DNA of 64,000 nt, taken from contig MNCI01007798.1 of NCBI GenBank assembly GCA_015680685.1, positions 56,378 to 120,377 of the forward strand. Reading direction: 5' to 3'. Shown one piece after another: positions 46,830-57,937 of the stretch. A program made the translations under genes and the position numbers. The number at the start of each line of letters is the position of its first letter. The first letter of the stretch is position 1. The notes under the pieces were generated by a model that ran no database searches, was not told the DNA's origin, and saw only the letters and a list, made by a program, of their open reading frames with translations. The DNA is from Gnetum montanum. Lineage: Eukaryota; Streptophyta; Gnetopsida; Gnetales; Gnetaceae.

Positions 46830-47078
46830 AGAAGAAGAAGAATGGGAGAAAGAGGTGATGGCCCCTAGAATAGGGGCAACTAGTGAAGATGAAGAGGTTC
46901 TAACCACAAAGGAAAGGGCCCCTTCTGATGAAGAAGGGGCCCCTACCGTAGAAGAAAGGGCCTCAATTGATGAGGAAAAGGCCTCTACTAATGAAGAGGA
47001 GGCCTCTACTGACAAAGAAAGGGCCTCGGCCGATGAGGAAGAGGCCCCTACCAATGAAGAAAGGACACCATCTGATTA
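46830..47078 (+). repeat. Acidic 8-residue coding repeat in the antisense ORF
   Basis: The translation consists of about eight units of the form EERASTDE or EEEASTNE, encoded by 24-base repeats with gaagaaagggcc/gaggaaaaggcc words. It follows EEEEEEWEKE. It is likely a disordered acidic linker that grew by slippage. Confidence 0.8.
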
Positions 47079-48149
47079 GGAAGAGGCCCCTGTTAATGAT
47101 CCTTTCACCAAGTGTAGTTCAGTACCGAAGGGGCATATGAGTTTTGATGATGTTGCTATGCTGTTAGGTCAGCTGGAAGGAGAGGGGATCCATTTTAATG
47201 CTGGTGAGTTTGATTTCTTGTTTGATAGTGTATCAATGGGCAAGCCCCTCCCCCTATCACCCCTGAGGGTTAGCTAGGTAGGAGCTTTACACTATCATTT
47301 ACATTGTTCATCAGCTTTATCATAGTTTTCTCCACCATGGCTAACACATTTTACCATGCAACAGACACCATTATTGATACTTTTGGTAGTTCTTCAATCC
47401 GCCTATGACCATGGACTGAGACCCCCAACAAATTCACTTTTATGAAGGGGGTGGTCGACGACATGATCAACCATTTGAAGCAAATCGACCCAAAAGTGGG
47501 TAAGTTAAAGTTGCTATGCTAGGCTTCCTATATTGTTACAGTTTCACTATGTCACTATGATGAATTCTCTTTTGTGTGTGGTTGGAAGCCTCTCGCCTCA
47601 AGTGGGATCCTAAGCAACTAGTTGAGGTGAACATTGTGCCCGAATTCCCACAAGAGGTAACTAAAGTACCCCATCACATATATGATGAAGCAAGCAAATA
47701 TGCATTGTACTTGACACACTCCCTGTGGGAATGCAAGCATGTAAACAAAGACCTCTAGAAATGGGTGCAAAGGCTTGAGAAGGAGAAGGCTAATCTAACT
47801 GCTAAAGTGGAGGATCTTTAATCCAGGAACGAATTCATGTTGGCCCAGGACACCAACGATGGTAGTTTGTGCACGGCTGTCATCGACTATGAAAGATATT
47901 GGACGATCATGCGATGCAACAATGAAGCCATGTGTGAAATAATCAAATAGTAGATGAAAATGGATCTTCTAGCCTAGAAGAACCAAGATTGAAAGGATTA
48001 CAGTGCAAAGGTTTACAAGTGGGGGTAGGCATAGAAGAATCACAAACACATGTATAAACTGGAATGTGCCACGTATTGTAAATAGTATTATGAGACAAGT
48101 TGCATACCTATGAGGTATTCGTTGATATTTTTGGTGCTTCTGGGGCTTA

Positions 48150-49400
48150 TGACAGGTTCATGCAATAAGTGATAGTCAGTGAATCTTTCAAAAGAGAGAT
48201 GAATTTTCTTGCAAGTGAGACCACCACTACCACCTTTTCTCTAGGACCACCAAGATGGATAGTTGTAGAAAAGGAGAGAGTTGCAACAAATGCTAATTTG
48301 GGAGATAGGAATTGGGCCGACATTACCAAGGAAGAGATCTTGTAATGCCTCACAACCAACATGGATTGGATACCCCCTGAAACGGATGCGGGGTCAGCTC
48401 GAGTTAGTCACTTTCTTTTATTTATGGTGTGATAATTTATTTTATAAAAGTATTTGTCATAGCTCTAATTGATTGTTTTATTTTCTTTGTTATGTAGGAT
48501 CCAAATGAAAATGCAGGACCCACTAAGGTAAGGGATGATGGTGTAGGCAAAGACTTATAGCATAGTGGCAGAGAGTTTTATTCTTATCTTTGGATTCTCA
48601 AAGAAACATTTTGTAAATCTTATTGATTAATATTTTGAATGAAGTATGGAATATAAAAGGATTTATTTCATTTTGGTTAATGTGTTGTATTTTTCTTAAT
48701 CTATTTTTGTCTCTCTTTTTTTATTAATTAATTAAGCTCCCTAGGAGCACATCCTTTTAGTTTTAGGCCATTTCAAGTCGTAAAAATAGTTTAAGGCCAT
48801 TCTGGGTTGTTGCTAGTTTTAGGCCATTTTGGGCCATTACTAGTTTTAGGCCTTTTCAAGCCATCGGTAGTTTTAGGTCATTTCGGGTCATCGGTAGTTT
48901 TAGGCCATTTCGAGCTATTGCTAATTTTAGGCCTTTTTAGGCCATTGGTAGTTTCAAGCCATTTCAGGCCGTTGGATGATGGTAACAAAAATGTTTGCTA
49001 CTTTTAGGCCTTAGCGACCCGTTTCATGATGTAAACAGTGGGTGTAACATGAATGACTTAAACAATAAGGAAAACATTAGCGTAAATGAATGAATATGAA
49101 GCAAACAGTGTGAAGAATGAATGTATGGTTGATGTAAGTGGTGATCATGTTGGAAGCAAGTGACGATCACTAAGTCACTTGAGCGAGAAGTAAACCTTTT
49201 CAAAGGTGAGACCACCGTCGCTTCCTTTTCTCAGGGACTGCCAAGGTGGACAACCATTAATAGTTTTCAGCCATTTCAAGCAAGTCACAATCACTGAGTC
49301 ACTTGAGCGAGAAGCAAACCTTCCCATAGGTGAGACTGCCACCACTTCCTTTTCTCTGAGACTGCCAAGGCGGACAACCATTAATAGTTTTAGGTTGTTT
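48150..49400. repeat. Composite repeats in element D between protease and antisense ORF
   Basis: Six consecutive 27-base units fill 48813-48974 (ctagttttaggccattttgg type). Two copies of about 124 bases begin at 49157 and 49281 (caagtgacgatcactaagtc and caagtcacaatcactgagtc) and include gacaaccattaatagtttt. A diverged third copy of part of the long unit lies at about 48165-48260. No gene is visible here on the minus strand, where RT would be expected. Confidence 0.75.
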
Positions 49401-49594
49401 TAGGCCTTCACTAGTTTTAGGCCATTTTGGGCCCTTGCGTAAATAGAAGATATGTTAATAGTTTAGAGAAGAGCTAATTGGCATACTTACATAGATGGAT
49501 GGATGCAGAAAAAAAGGTGGTAAATGCACAAAGGATTCCAACTAGGTAGGAAGCAATGGGGTTGCTATGCTATGCGTAACTGCTTCCTGATCCA

Positions 49595-50377
49595 TCATGG
49601 ATTTGGTGAGGTGTAGGGTTGAGACGCTCTACCAGGGCATTTGTATGTATCGTTGTCCTCCTCTTGGAAGGGCAACTTGGCCCACACATTTTTATTTTCT
49701 GAGCTAGTGCATTGGGTTGGCTCTTTTGCCAAGCAGTGAGTGTTGACAGAGACAAGCGCCTCATTCTTAGAGGTGATAACCTTTGAACCCTTCTCCATGT
49801 CCACATTATTTATAGCTTGAGTTGCTACCTCATCGCCATGGATTATCACCTCCCTACTTGCATAGGGTAGATGGATTTCCTGATGTATGGGTGAAGAGAC
49901 TACCCTAAGTTGAGCTAACCATGACCTCCCCAAGATTAGGTTAAACTCGGGCATCTCTTCCACCATGATGAATGTTGCATTCATGGGGAACTAGTCCCCT
50001 GCCACAAAGTCAATGTGGACTATGCCTTTAACCATGACCCATGCCCCGTTGAATGACTTTAGGCATGACGTTGTCATGGGTTTGATTTGGTCGACCAAAC
50101 CCAAATTATCCACAATAGGGAATGGGATGACATTGGTAGTAGCCCCATCATCAACGTGTACCCTTCGGATATTATGTTGACTGATTCGAATTGTGTTGAA
50201 GAGAGGTGTTGTAGTCACCTGATCCTTTTCGAGGTCTTCCTTGATGGAATCATCACAAAATGTTAGTTTGGATGACTTTGGTTTTGTAGGCACAAAAGGA
50301 AGCATAACTGAGTGGATTGCTTTTTCTTTTGCTAGCATGTTCTCATCAACTGGGATTACTATTAACATGTGAACCAA
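49595..50377 (-). pseudogene. Protease region of element D
   Basis: The two segments, 49991-50377 and 49595-49984, are in one frame. They contain IRRVHVDDGATTNVIPFPIV, the active-site region, then TTSCLKSFNGAWVMVKGIVHIDFV and MPEFNLILGRSWLAQLRVVS. They align with E 13277-13987. A stop separates the two halves (at the site of FVAGD followed by N-F-M-N). The region ends near 49590 without RT. Confidence 0.8.
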
Positions 50378-50399
50378 AGCCTCATGGTGTGCAGTAGAA

Positions 50400-53146
50400 G
50401 TTATAATCAGGTCATACTAGCTCAACGTTGGGATCAGATCCTTTTGGGTGAGGTGGCAATGGCTGTGCATGTGTAGCAACATCATCTATCAGCAATAGGG
50501 ATGCAGATGTAGAGGGCAAGGGCTTAGGTTTAGAAGTACATGGAGCGATACACTCCATTGACACCTCACCTATGAAATGCTCTTCTCGTTTCTTTGGATG
50601 AGAAGGCTGTGGTGCTATTTTATGTGGGGTGGGGGTAGTTAAGTGACTTGGCACCTTGATGACAAATGTTGTTAATAGGCATGGCGATGTTGTGGTCTTG
50701 CTAACAAGTAGTGTAGGGGTGGATGTCTAGGGAGTAACTCTTAGGACAAATGGTTGCTGCAGAGTTTTTCTAGTTGCTAGTGGCACTGGTGTGCTATGTT
50801 GAGGCACAAAAAATACAAATGGCTGATGGGGTGGTTTAGGATTACTGTCAACGTTGATGGTGTTGATGATGTAACCAGTGCTATTGATGTTAAGAGGATC
50901 CATGTAAACATGCAGAGATTGATTTTCAAGGCATACTGGGTTATTCTCGTTGAGAATCAATTTCCCTTAATCAATCATTCTTTGGATGTCCTCTTTCAAC
51001 ACCATGTAGTAATTTATGTCGTGACCACACTAATGATGGTAGTCACAGAACCGCTCCAGTCTAAAATTCTTAGGAACTGGCGGCTCATTGGGCAAGGCCA
51101 AAGAGGGGTTCCTACAAAGTTTGTAGTACCATTGATGTTTTTTAATTTCCTCCTTTGACATCTACTTATGTTGGATGTATCCCTCTACTAATAATTTCTT
51201 TAGGAGTTCTGAAGGCTTAACGGGCAGTGGGGTATACTTGGAGCAATCTTTATGCTCAAAGTTTGGCTTAGGGGGTGCAGATGCTTTGGATGTAGATGTG
51301 GAGGGTTCAGGTGCATTGCCCTGTTTGGGCGTGGGGTTAGGTGCTAGTGCAGCCTCCTTCTTGTTATTTTTTTTGTTGTTGTTGGGCTTGGCTTCATTTT
51401 CCATAGCGGCCACTGTGGTTGTTGCAACCTTGCCCTTGTCCTTCTTTTCAAACGTGTTCTTATATGCAACATAAGCTAGGTCTTTGCTTGCCTCGGCTAC
51501 ATCTTGTATGCCCTTAGTTTGGGAAAAATCCTGACTAAGAGTTTGGGGAGCAAGGTAGTACATCTTGGACTTGATGAAGTCATTCACTACACCCTTAAAG
51601 ATCGCTAGAAAATGGGCTTCCATGATGGGCTCGTGGATCTTGCTTCACACTCATTTAGCTGATCCAGTGTAATTTCTGGTCTCAAGTTGTACTTGAAACA
51701 TGTTATGAACTAGATCAAGAGCTCCTCTAGGGTTGAGATGGAAGAGTGTGGAAGCACATGGTACCAGTCCCTATCAGAGACATAGTAAAGACGTAGATGA
51801 TTGTATGTGTCCATTGTTGCAGAAGAAGAGACTCAGATCTAAAAGTGACAAGATGGGCATTGGGATCACCCTCCCCATTGTATTTCATGAAATGGGGAAG
51901 TGGCATCTAGGGGGATAAAGTTAGTGTGGGGACTACCGGGTTGATGGGATCATCCTGGTAAAAGTTCATGACCTCTAATATGTTAGAACTAGTAGCGTTG
52001 AGGCATTTAATTTCCTTAGTAAGGGTCTGGATAAGTTGGAATGCTTGATCCAAACCCGAATATGATGTAGATGGTTGGGGAGTTGCCAAGGCAACTCCCA
52101 TCTATGGCATGGCAAGGGCATTGACATGACCCATAGGTGATGCTATTGGAGTGGCCCCTATGAAAGGTGTTGCTTGTGCAGTCCACCACCCGGTAGGTCG
52201 TGCTATGGGAGCAACGGTCATCAGCTGTGCTACAAGGTAGGTTGCTTGTGTGATCGGTGCAATAGACCATGGTCCTACACTCAATTGTATTGTCTATGGG
52301 ACCTGGTAGGTTTGATGTCGAGTGTAGTGAGACATTTGTGATAGCTATGGAACAAGAGGAGAGGAAAATGGGGTCCACCATGTGGATGGGCCTAGGGCTG
52401 CTAATGACGGTGGAACAAGTGTAGACATAGGGACAGAGGTAGAAACTGCATGCAATTGCAATGTAGGTACAATGTGAATGTATGGCAGGTAGCCATAATA
52501 GATGCTTGATACGCTGAGGGGATAGGTTGGGGAATAGTTTGTAGTGGGGTAGTGGGTGAGAATGAGATAGGAGAATAGGTGTGTTGATATGCCAAGGACA
52601 TGGCATGGCTACCCATTGTTGATGTAATCGCAGGTTACGATGGCATAGATGTGATCACGAATGGAGCAGCGGTAGAGAGCGGGTTTGTTCAAAAAAAAGG
52701 GTGGGAGGAACCCCACCCTCAGATTCGGAATCCAGTTCCTCCTACCCATCTTCGACTACCTCCTCATGGTGATACGTCATGTCTTGCAGCTCCCTAGACC
52801 AAATGGTCACTATCAGCTGATCTATGAGCCACTGATGCATTTGTGTCAAAGGAATGGAAACACCAGGAGTGGGAACAAATTCCCTCCCATTACAGTAACC
52901 AAACTTGAAGGTGCGTTTGCGCTTGACTCCTTGTGCATCTAAGGGTAGGTTTGCTTAAACCTTAGCACAAAGAAAGTTATATTGCTCATATTGCTGGGCT
53001 GAACACTTAGGTCCTTGGTTTTGGATCCTAAGAGATCGACGTGGCCCCAACACTAGGCTGAGCAGTTGCTCGACACCTGTGATGACTTGGACCAAGAGGG
53101 GAACATTAATGTTAGAGGTAGTAGCTACTATGCTTGAGGAAATCAT
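50400..53146 (-). pseudogene. gag: gag of element D
   Basis: The start proposed is the ATG at 53146 (MISSSIVATTSN), parallel to E. The next recognisable pieces are KETPLYSLI-like remnants near 52900, a Pro/Gln-rich part around 52100-52600 in shifted frames, and VNDFIKSKMYYLAPQTLSQDFSQTKGIQDV at 51590. A Lys/Asn-rich linker and a zinc-knuckle-like FCDYHHQCGHDINYYMVLKE near 51040 follow. Then comes a Pro-rich tail to 50412. The gag core is interrupted around 51630-51780 by stops. It aligns with E 13990-16705. Confidence 0.75.
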
Positions 53147-53366
53147 TATTGTAAAGCTAAAAGGGGTTTGCAAATGAGGAAAACAGGGAGATTAGAAGGC
53201 GATCGAAGGCTTTCTGTCTTGTAGGATTCCAGAGGAACCATCAGAGCGACTGATCTGCACCACACGATGCGTAAACAACTGCAAGAGGGTGTCATGTTTA
53301 CGCTAGTAGGTGATGGGGTATAGAATGCATGCAAGACTAATATGAAACATAGAAAAGGCACCAAAA

Positions 53367-53387
53367 GACCCTCCTTCTAGCACTAGA
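53367..53387 (-). other. Primer binding site of element D
   Basis: The minus strand reads CTAGTGCTAGAAGGAGGGTC just inside the 5' LTR end, the counterpart of TTGGCACTAGAAGGAGGACC in E. The first bases are damaged. Confidence 0.6.
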
Positions 53388-53391
53388 AAAC

Positions 53392-55288
53392 TGTAGCAAC
53401 CAAAAACGTCGGTGGCTGGAAACACCGAGAGGTTATTGGATGAATAGTCTTAACATTGAATCCTTGCAAGGGCTATGGTGGATTAAAAAAATGGAAATGG
53501 GGCACTTGAATGGTCTGGTCGATTAGACAGGGACTTAGTTGATGTCACTTAACCTTTCATAAACATGTAATGCGAAAGCGATGTTTGTAACGTAATATAA
53601 AAATTAATAAGTACAACGAAGCAAAAAATGATGTAAAATGCAATAATAATGAGCGGGAATTTAAAGTGAACAAGAGTTAGGGAATTCACCACCTCAAGAT
53701 CATAACTTTACTTTGCTGAAGTTGGTGCAATCGATTGCGCAACACTGGGAAGCATAGAGATCCCAAAGGTAACCAGAGCATTCAAATTAGGCCAACTATA
53801 TTCCTTAATATGGACTAAAAAGCCAACAATGCAAAGTGCTACAAAGACAATGGAAAGGAGCTAATAGAATGCTAAGAGAAAATGCCAAATATTTTGATTT
53901 TTGCCAATTTCTCAACAAAAAATGTTAACAATGCTCAGAGTTTCCAACCCTGCTTAAATTTTACTAACCAATTTTTTTTGCCAACCCTTTGAGCATTGCT
54001 CGTCAGGGTATTTATAGAGCTAGGAGCATGCAAGAAATGTAGCCTGTATGCCACGTGTCCTAGACTTGCAAGATGTTGATGTGTCCGTGCTACATGAACA
54101 TGCAAAGCTAGTTGATGAGCTTGCCACGCTACAATTACACTGTCAAAATTGGAGATGATGGAATCAAGTATGCCAATAATGCAAATGAGGAATGAGGCAC
54201 ACTGAAGTAGCGTAGCTGCGTGCTACATTGTGCTACACTATGCTATGTAATGTAGCGTAGCATGTTGACATAGCGTAGTAGCTTGCTATGCTATGCTGCA
54301 CTATGCTACGTAATGTAGCATATCATGTTGACGTAGTGTAGCAGCTTGCTACACTATGCCACGCTATGTAGCGTAACGCAGTGTATCCACCAGTTTGAAA
54401 AAGAAATTGGCATTGAAGTTAACTGCATTTGCTGGAAGCTTCGTTGCACGTCAAGTCAAATTTTGCAACACTTGGTTTGATATGCATCTTTTGCTACACT
54501 ATGTTACGCTACGTAGCATATCATAGCATAGTAGTTAGCTTCATTCGTGATCTTTGTTGAAGTCGCAAATGCTTGTTTGGAGCTTTGATTTATGCTAACA
54601 GTTGCAACTTTTGCCTTCTGTTAAGAGAGATCTGTGAACTTGCTGACCTTGCATCTGAGAGGCTCATTGCTGCTTTTGAATAGTCACTACGCCATGCTAC
54701 GCTATGCAGTGTAGCATAGTGTAGTAGGCTACGTATCCTGCTTTTTGTTCAATCCGCCACTTTTTGATGAGAAGCTTTGCTAAGTATTTGAAGTTGAACA
54801 AGGAAATTGGTTTTGAAGGCTGAAGTGCCTACCGAGTGCAATTGGAATCACTAGGCAAGTTGACCCTTTCTGTTTTGCCTTTCCTATGTTGTTCTACGCA
54901 GCATAGCGTAGCACTTTGTTCTGAAATAGTTTGGTTGCTTGAGCAACTATCTTCTGAGTCCTGCTGCGCTACATGGCGTAGCGTAGCATAGCTAACTTCC
55001 TCACTAGAAAAATTGCCAAATTGTTTCGTGCATCCTGAGCACCACTGAAAACTCCACGCATGGTTTTTGAGTAGGCTGTCAATCGGGCGAATAGTCTAGG
55101 TGGGTAGGCTGGAGAGTCCATCGGAGCTATCAACACTGGAAGTAGAAAATTTGCCAAACTAGATAGTCTAAACTCAGAGCATTCATTCACTGCCATGCTG
55201 CCATGATGCTGCACTTGTGGAAATCCTTTGCCTGAATTCCAAGACCCTGGTGAAGCAAGAGAGGGTCTTGAAATTTTGGGGTGTTTCA
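53392..55288 (-). repeat. 5' LTR of element D
   Basis: On the plus strand it starts TGTAGCAACC and ends GGTGTTTCA, 1897 bases. TATAAATA on the minus strand lies at 54009-54016. The U3 motif cluster (tagcgtagcat, gctatgctacg) is denser than in the partner LTR, at about 54200-54380, 54490-54530, 54690-54730 and 54895-54990. It is 84 bases longer than 39950-41762, largely through such motif copies. Confidence 0.85.
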
Positions 55289-56000
55289 AAACTGTATGCC
55301 AAGCTTGACACACTTCTGTAGGAGCACCTAGCAGAGCCTCCCAAGAAGGCTCTGAGTTCGACCTTGACGATGTGGTCGGATTCATAGTCTCCATGCTCAT
55401 TGCGGCCACCGACACCATCACACTGACCATGGAGTGGATCATGACAGAGGTGATGCGGAACCTAGACATCATGGCCAAGTGCTATGCCGAGATGGATGTC
55501 ATCGTGGGTCGTGACCATCGGGTCATGGAGGCAGACGTGGAGTGGCTACCATATCTGAACACGGTGATCAAAGAGACATATTGGTTGTGCCCTACCAAGC
55601 CTCTGCTGGTTGCACATTGAGCAATGGAGGATGCTGAGGTGGCCGGCTACGCTGTACCCAAGGGTAGCCACATGCTTGTCAACATGTGGGCAATCGGCCA
55701 TGATTCGGCAACTTGGGACAATCCCTAGACATTTGATCCAAAGTGGTTTCTAAGAAATGCGGAGGTGGACTTCAGTGGATAGCATTTCAAACTGTTGCCA
55801 TTCAGATTTGGGCGGTGCATGTGCGTGGGCATGCCACTGGCGATCCGCATGGTGTTTTCACTGGTGGTGTCACTGGTTCAGGTGTTTGACTGGTCACTGC
55901 CTGCTGGAATGTCACTTTCGGATGTGGATGTGGACAGCCATTTCAGCCTCACTATTGCAAATCTTGTTCCCCTGCGTATCTGACCCTCTCTGTGCCTACC
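55289..56000 (+). pseudogene. Cytochrome P450 pseudogene, C-terminal half (CYP76-like)
   Basis: It begins abruptly at the end of D's LTR with KLYAKLDTLL, then a stop. A frameshift near 55350 leads into DLDDVVGFIVSMLIAATDTITLTMEWIM, the I-helix with A-A-T-D-T. The K-helix reads VIKETYWLCP, where the invariant Arg of ExxR is Trp. After a stop at 55618 come AVPKGSHMLVNMWAIGHD and FDPKWFL, where PERF has Trp for Arg. The heme-binding loop is LLPFRFGRCMCVGMPLA with the Cys ligand kept. The end is FDWSLPAGM...NLVPLRI and a stop at 55981. P450s of this group hydroxylate small hydrophobic metabolites at the ER membrane; this copy cannot. The N-terminal half and membrane anchor are absent. Confidence 0.9.
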
Positions 56001-56650
56001 CTTCCATCTCTACCAGGGATGAACACAGTGCAACATCCAATAATATGCTCAACCCATTCATGGATGAGTGGATGACGTTTATACCAAATTTTTCGATGAT
56101 TTTCATGGATCTTTAATTAGGTATCATTAACTAGCCTTGTCCCGCTTAGGCCATGTGCTAAAAATTGCCTCGAGAACTTACTAGAATAGCTTCTTGTTGT
56201 TTTGGGTCAAAATTTTTTGAAATGTGTATCAATGGATCTTGTGTGTAGGACTATTACGAAGTGACATTGTTATTGTTGTTTTGTTGTCAAAGGTTGTTGA
56301 AATTTATTAATGGATTTCCATATGTAGGACTATTAGGAAGTGATAGTTTGTTTCATGTGTCATATGAAATGAATGAATGAGTAATCAAATATGAAAAGTG
56401 AAAAAGTGTTTTCGGTACTCATTATAAGGGACGATGCATTGTTATTTTTAGTTTTGTTAAATTATTTACTGGGTTGTAAAGCCAATGACATATTTCATAT
56501 TACAAAGGCATGTGTATTTGTTAGATTTTTTTAATACACAAAGAGTTAATATGATTTTGATATTAATGAAAATGATTTATTTTAAAGACATGTTTACTTA
56601 TTTTTGTTTTGGTTTTTTGTTTTTTGTTTTGGACTAGTGGTAGCTTTGTC
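56001..56650. other. Downstream flank of the P450 pseudogene
   Basis: No gene is visible. It contains a possible old 3' untranslated region (to about 56130). Two roughly 65-base direct repeats share ttgttgttttg...tcaa and tggat...tgtaggactatta words at about 56190-56260 and 56270-56345. A T/G-rich stretch follows at 56590-56630. Confidence 0.4.
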
Positions 56651-57352
56651 ACATATGGTTTAGTCGAGAGTGAGGCGTATGATTTTTATTATTTTATATT
56701 CTATTGTTCTACGATTAACAATAGGTTGAAACTCAATTTATAATCAATTCAACTGACCTAATTGCTAATTAATGATTAACTACCCTAACATAAGTATCCA
56801 ATCCAACTTCCCATGCACATATTGAACACATATAACATTGCTGGGTTACCAAACATTATGTGTTGCTGGGATTACCAAGAGTCATACGCATGCTCAAAGT
56901 AATCATCCTAATGTGCTTAATTAATTAACATGCATGAAAATATAAATATTAACTAAGTACATGAAAAGTAAATCTAATCTAAGTCAAAGTGCTGCAATGA
57001 ATAAGAATCAATCTTGATCTTATTGCCACTCATGGAATATGTCCAAGTACATTGCAAGTCAAATAAGACTTCATACAACTAACTTGGATCCACTATGTGG
57101 GTACTCATCGACTGCTCTCTAAGATTATGGAATGAAACTTGAAGAATTTGGATACTCTATTGAGAAAACTATGAAAAACTATGCAAAATTCTGTAAAACT
57201 ATGTGCCCAAACACTATATTTATAGGTTGGCCCATACCCCCACAATATTTGATATTTGACATTGCATCCTAGGGTCCAACATCGAATACTCAATGTCAAG
57301 GCTCCAACATCGAATACCTGACATTGGAGCATAGAGAACACATGATTCATCA
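56650..57352 (-). repeat. Truncated LTR I (relative of the H and A/B LTRs)
   Basis: The right end is CATTCATCA followed by the typical TACCCCCAT purine-tract complement. TATAAATATAG on the minus strand lies at 57215-57224. The U3 between holds repeated ccaacatcgaatac / tcaatgtc words (57235-57335). The left part aligns with the middle of LTR H (tgatttttatcattttatat), but the terminal TGATGAGT is missing. Confidence 0.65.
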
Positions 57353-57937
57353 TACCCCCATAACTGAATGAAAAATCACCCTCAAGTGTAGAAGAAGGGG
57401 AACAAGTTTCTTACAAAACATTGGGAAGGTATGGGATCATTTATTGACATACAAATTGACTAGATGGAATAGATAGACTCTGAGTGCTCCATTAAAAAAT
57501 TTTATTCGAATGGATGTATAAAAAATGATAGAGTGATAAAAAGACTCAACAAACTTTGAAGATTACAAAATTTGCAGAGTTCTTCAAGAATCTATAAAGA
57601 TGATTTTTCTTATTATTGCTAACGGTGGCAGACTTTTAACATTGATTGTTATGTCGATGCTTCTCTAGTTATGCAGAACCTTCTTAAAGGTTGGACTAAA
57701 ATTTCTTCTCATCACCCCATGGATCTATCAAACATGTGAAGCTTGAGTTTCTATCTTGTATGTGCTATGATGTGTCCATGGTCATATCCTCCATTGTCCC
57801 TCTCTTGGCTTTGTTTTTGTGCCTGGAAAAAGACCTTCTTCTGTAGATGTTTCTTTTAGCATCACTTGTAGTCACCAAAGGATCAACATTAGTTTTGGTA
57901 AATTTTCCTTAATAATTAACCCTTTTTGGATCCCTTA
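57353..57937 (-). mobile_element. Internal remnant of element I
   Basis: The first hundred bases match the PPT-proximal region of F, B and H (aactgaatgaaaaatcac, ttacaaaacattgggaaggtatggg). The rest gives short Lys/Arg-rich minus-strand frames (such as KRNIYRRRSFSRHKNKAKRG) without a family assignment. The insertion of H begins at 57938. Confidence 0.5.

Larger units (their letters stand above)
45653..48000 (+). pseudogene. Opposite-strand accessory ORF of element D, broken
   Basis: This long coding-like region runs against gag-protease. The open part 45653-45988 starts MVRKSQEVTVITSG and includes RWLCNEAPTMLVHNLYEARL. A second frame continues with DIEEWLGVAKDQKGIYIEKVKL and AKYLCKGLQAKMVKLRGNLE, and then 46471-46692 with MTIRDRVAHTFC. 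After a GT-AG candidate intron comes an acidic 8-residue repeat part (46820-47078). A C-terminal coiled-coil-like part has QRLEKEKANLTAKVEDL at about 47770. Tat-lineage elements are known to carry an antisense ORF between pol and the 3' LTR. Equating this one with it is inference from position, strand and length. I recognise no enzyme. Confidence 0.6.
39950..55288 (-). mobile_element. Element D: Tat/Ogre-like Ty3/gypsy retrotransposon with antisense ORF and no RT/integrase
   Basis: LTRs are 39950-41762 and 53392-55288. Minus-strand order is 5' LTR, PBS, gag, protease, tandem repeats, a region with an opposite-strand ORF, further repeats, PPT and 3' LTR. PBS, PPT, LTR termini (TGAAACACC...) and gag-protease match element E. 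RT, RNase H and integrase are not found anywhere in the interior. The flanks do not match: attat and gag of C on the left, aaact and P450 sequence on the right. The present unit may therefore be a recombinant of two insertions. Confidence 0.83.

Noticed and set aside
48500-49560. RT or integrase remnants of element D in the place where pol should be
   Set aside because: I read the minus strand here in three frames and found only repeats; no RT, RNase H or integrase motif is visible.
55289-56000. Functional cytochrome P450 gene
   Set aside because: It has no N-terminus, at least one frameshift, several stops, and loss of the invariant Arg residues.
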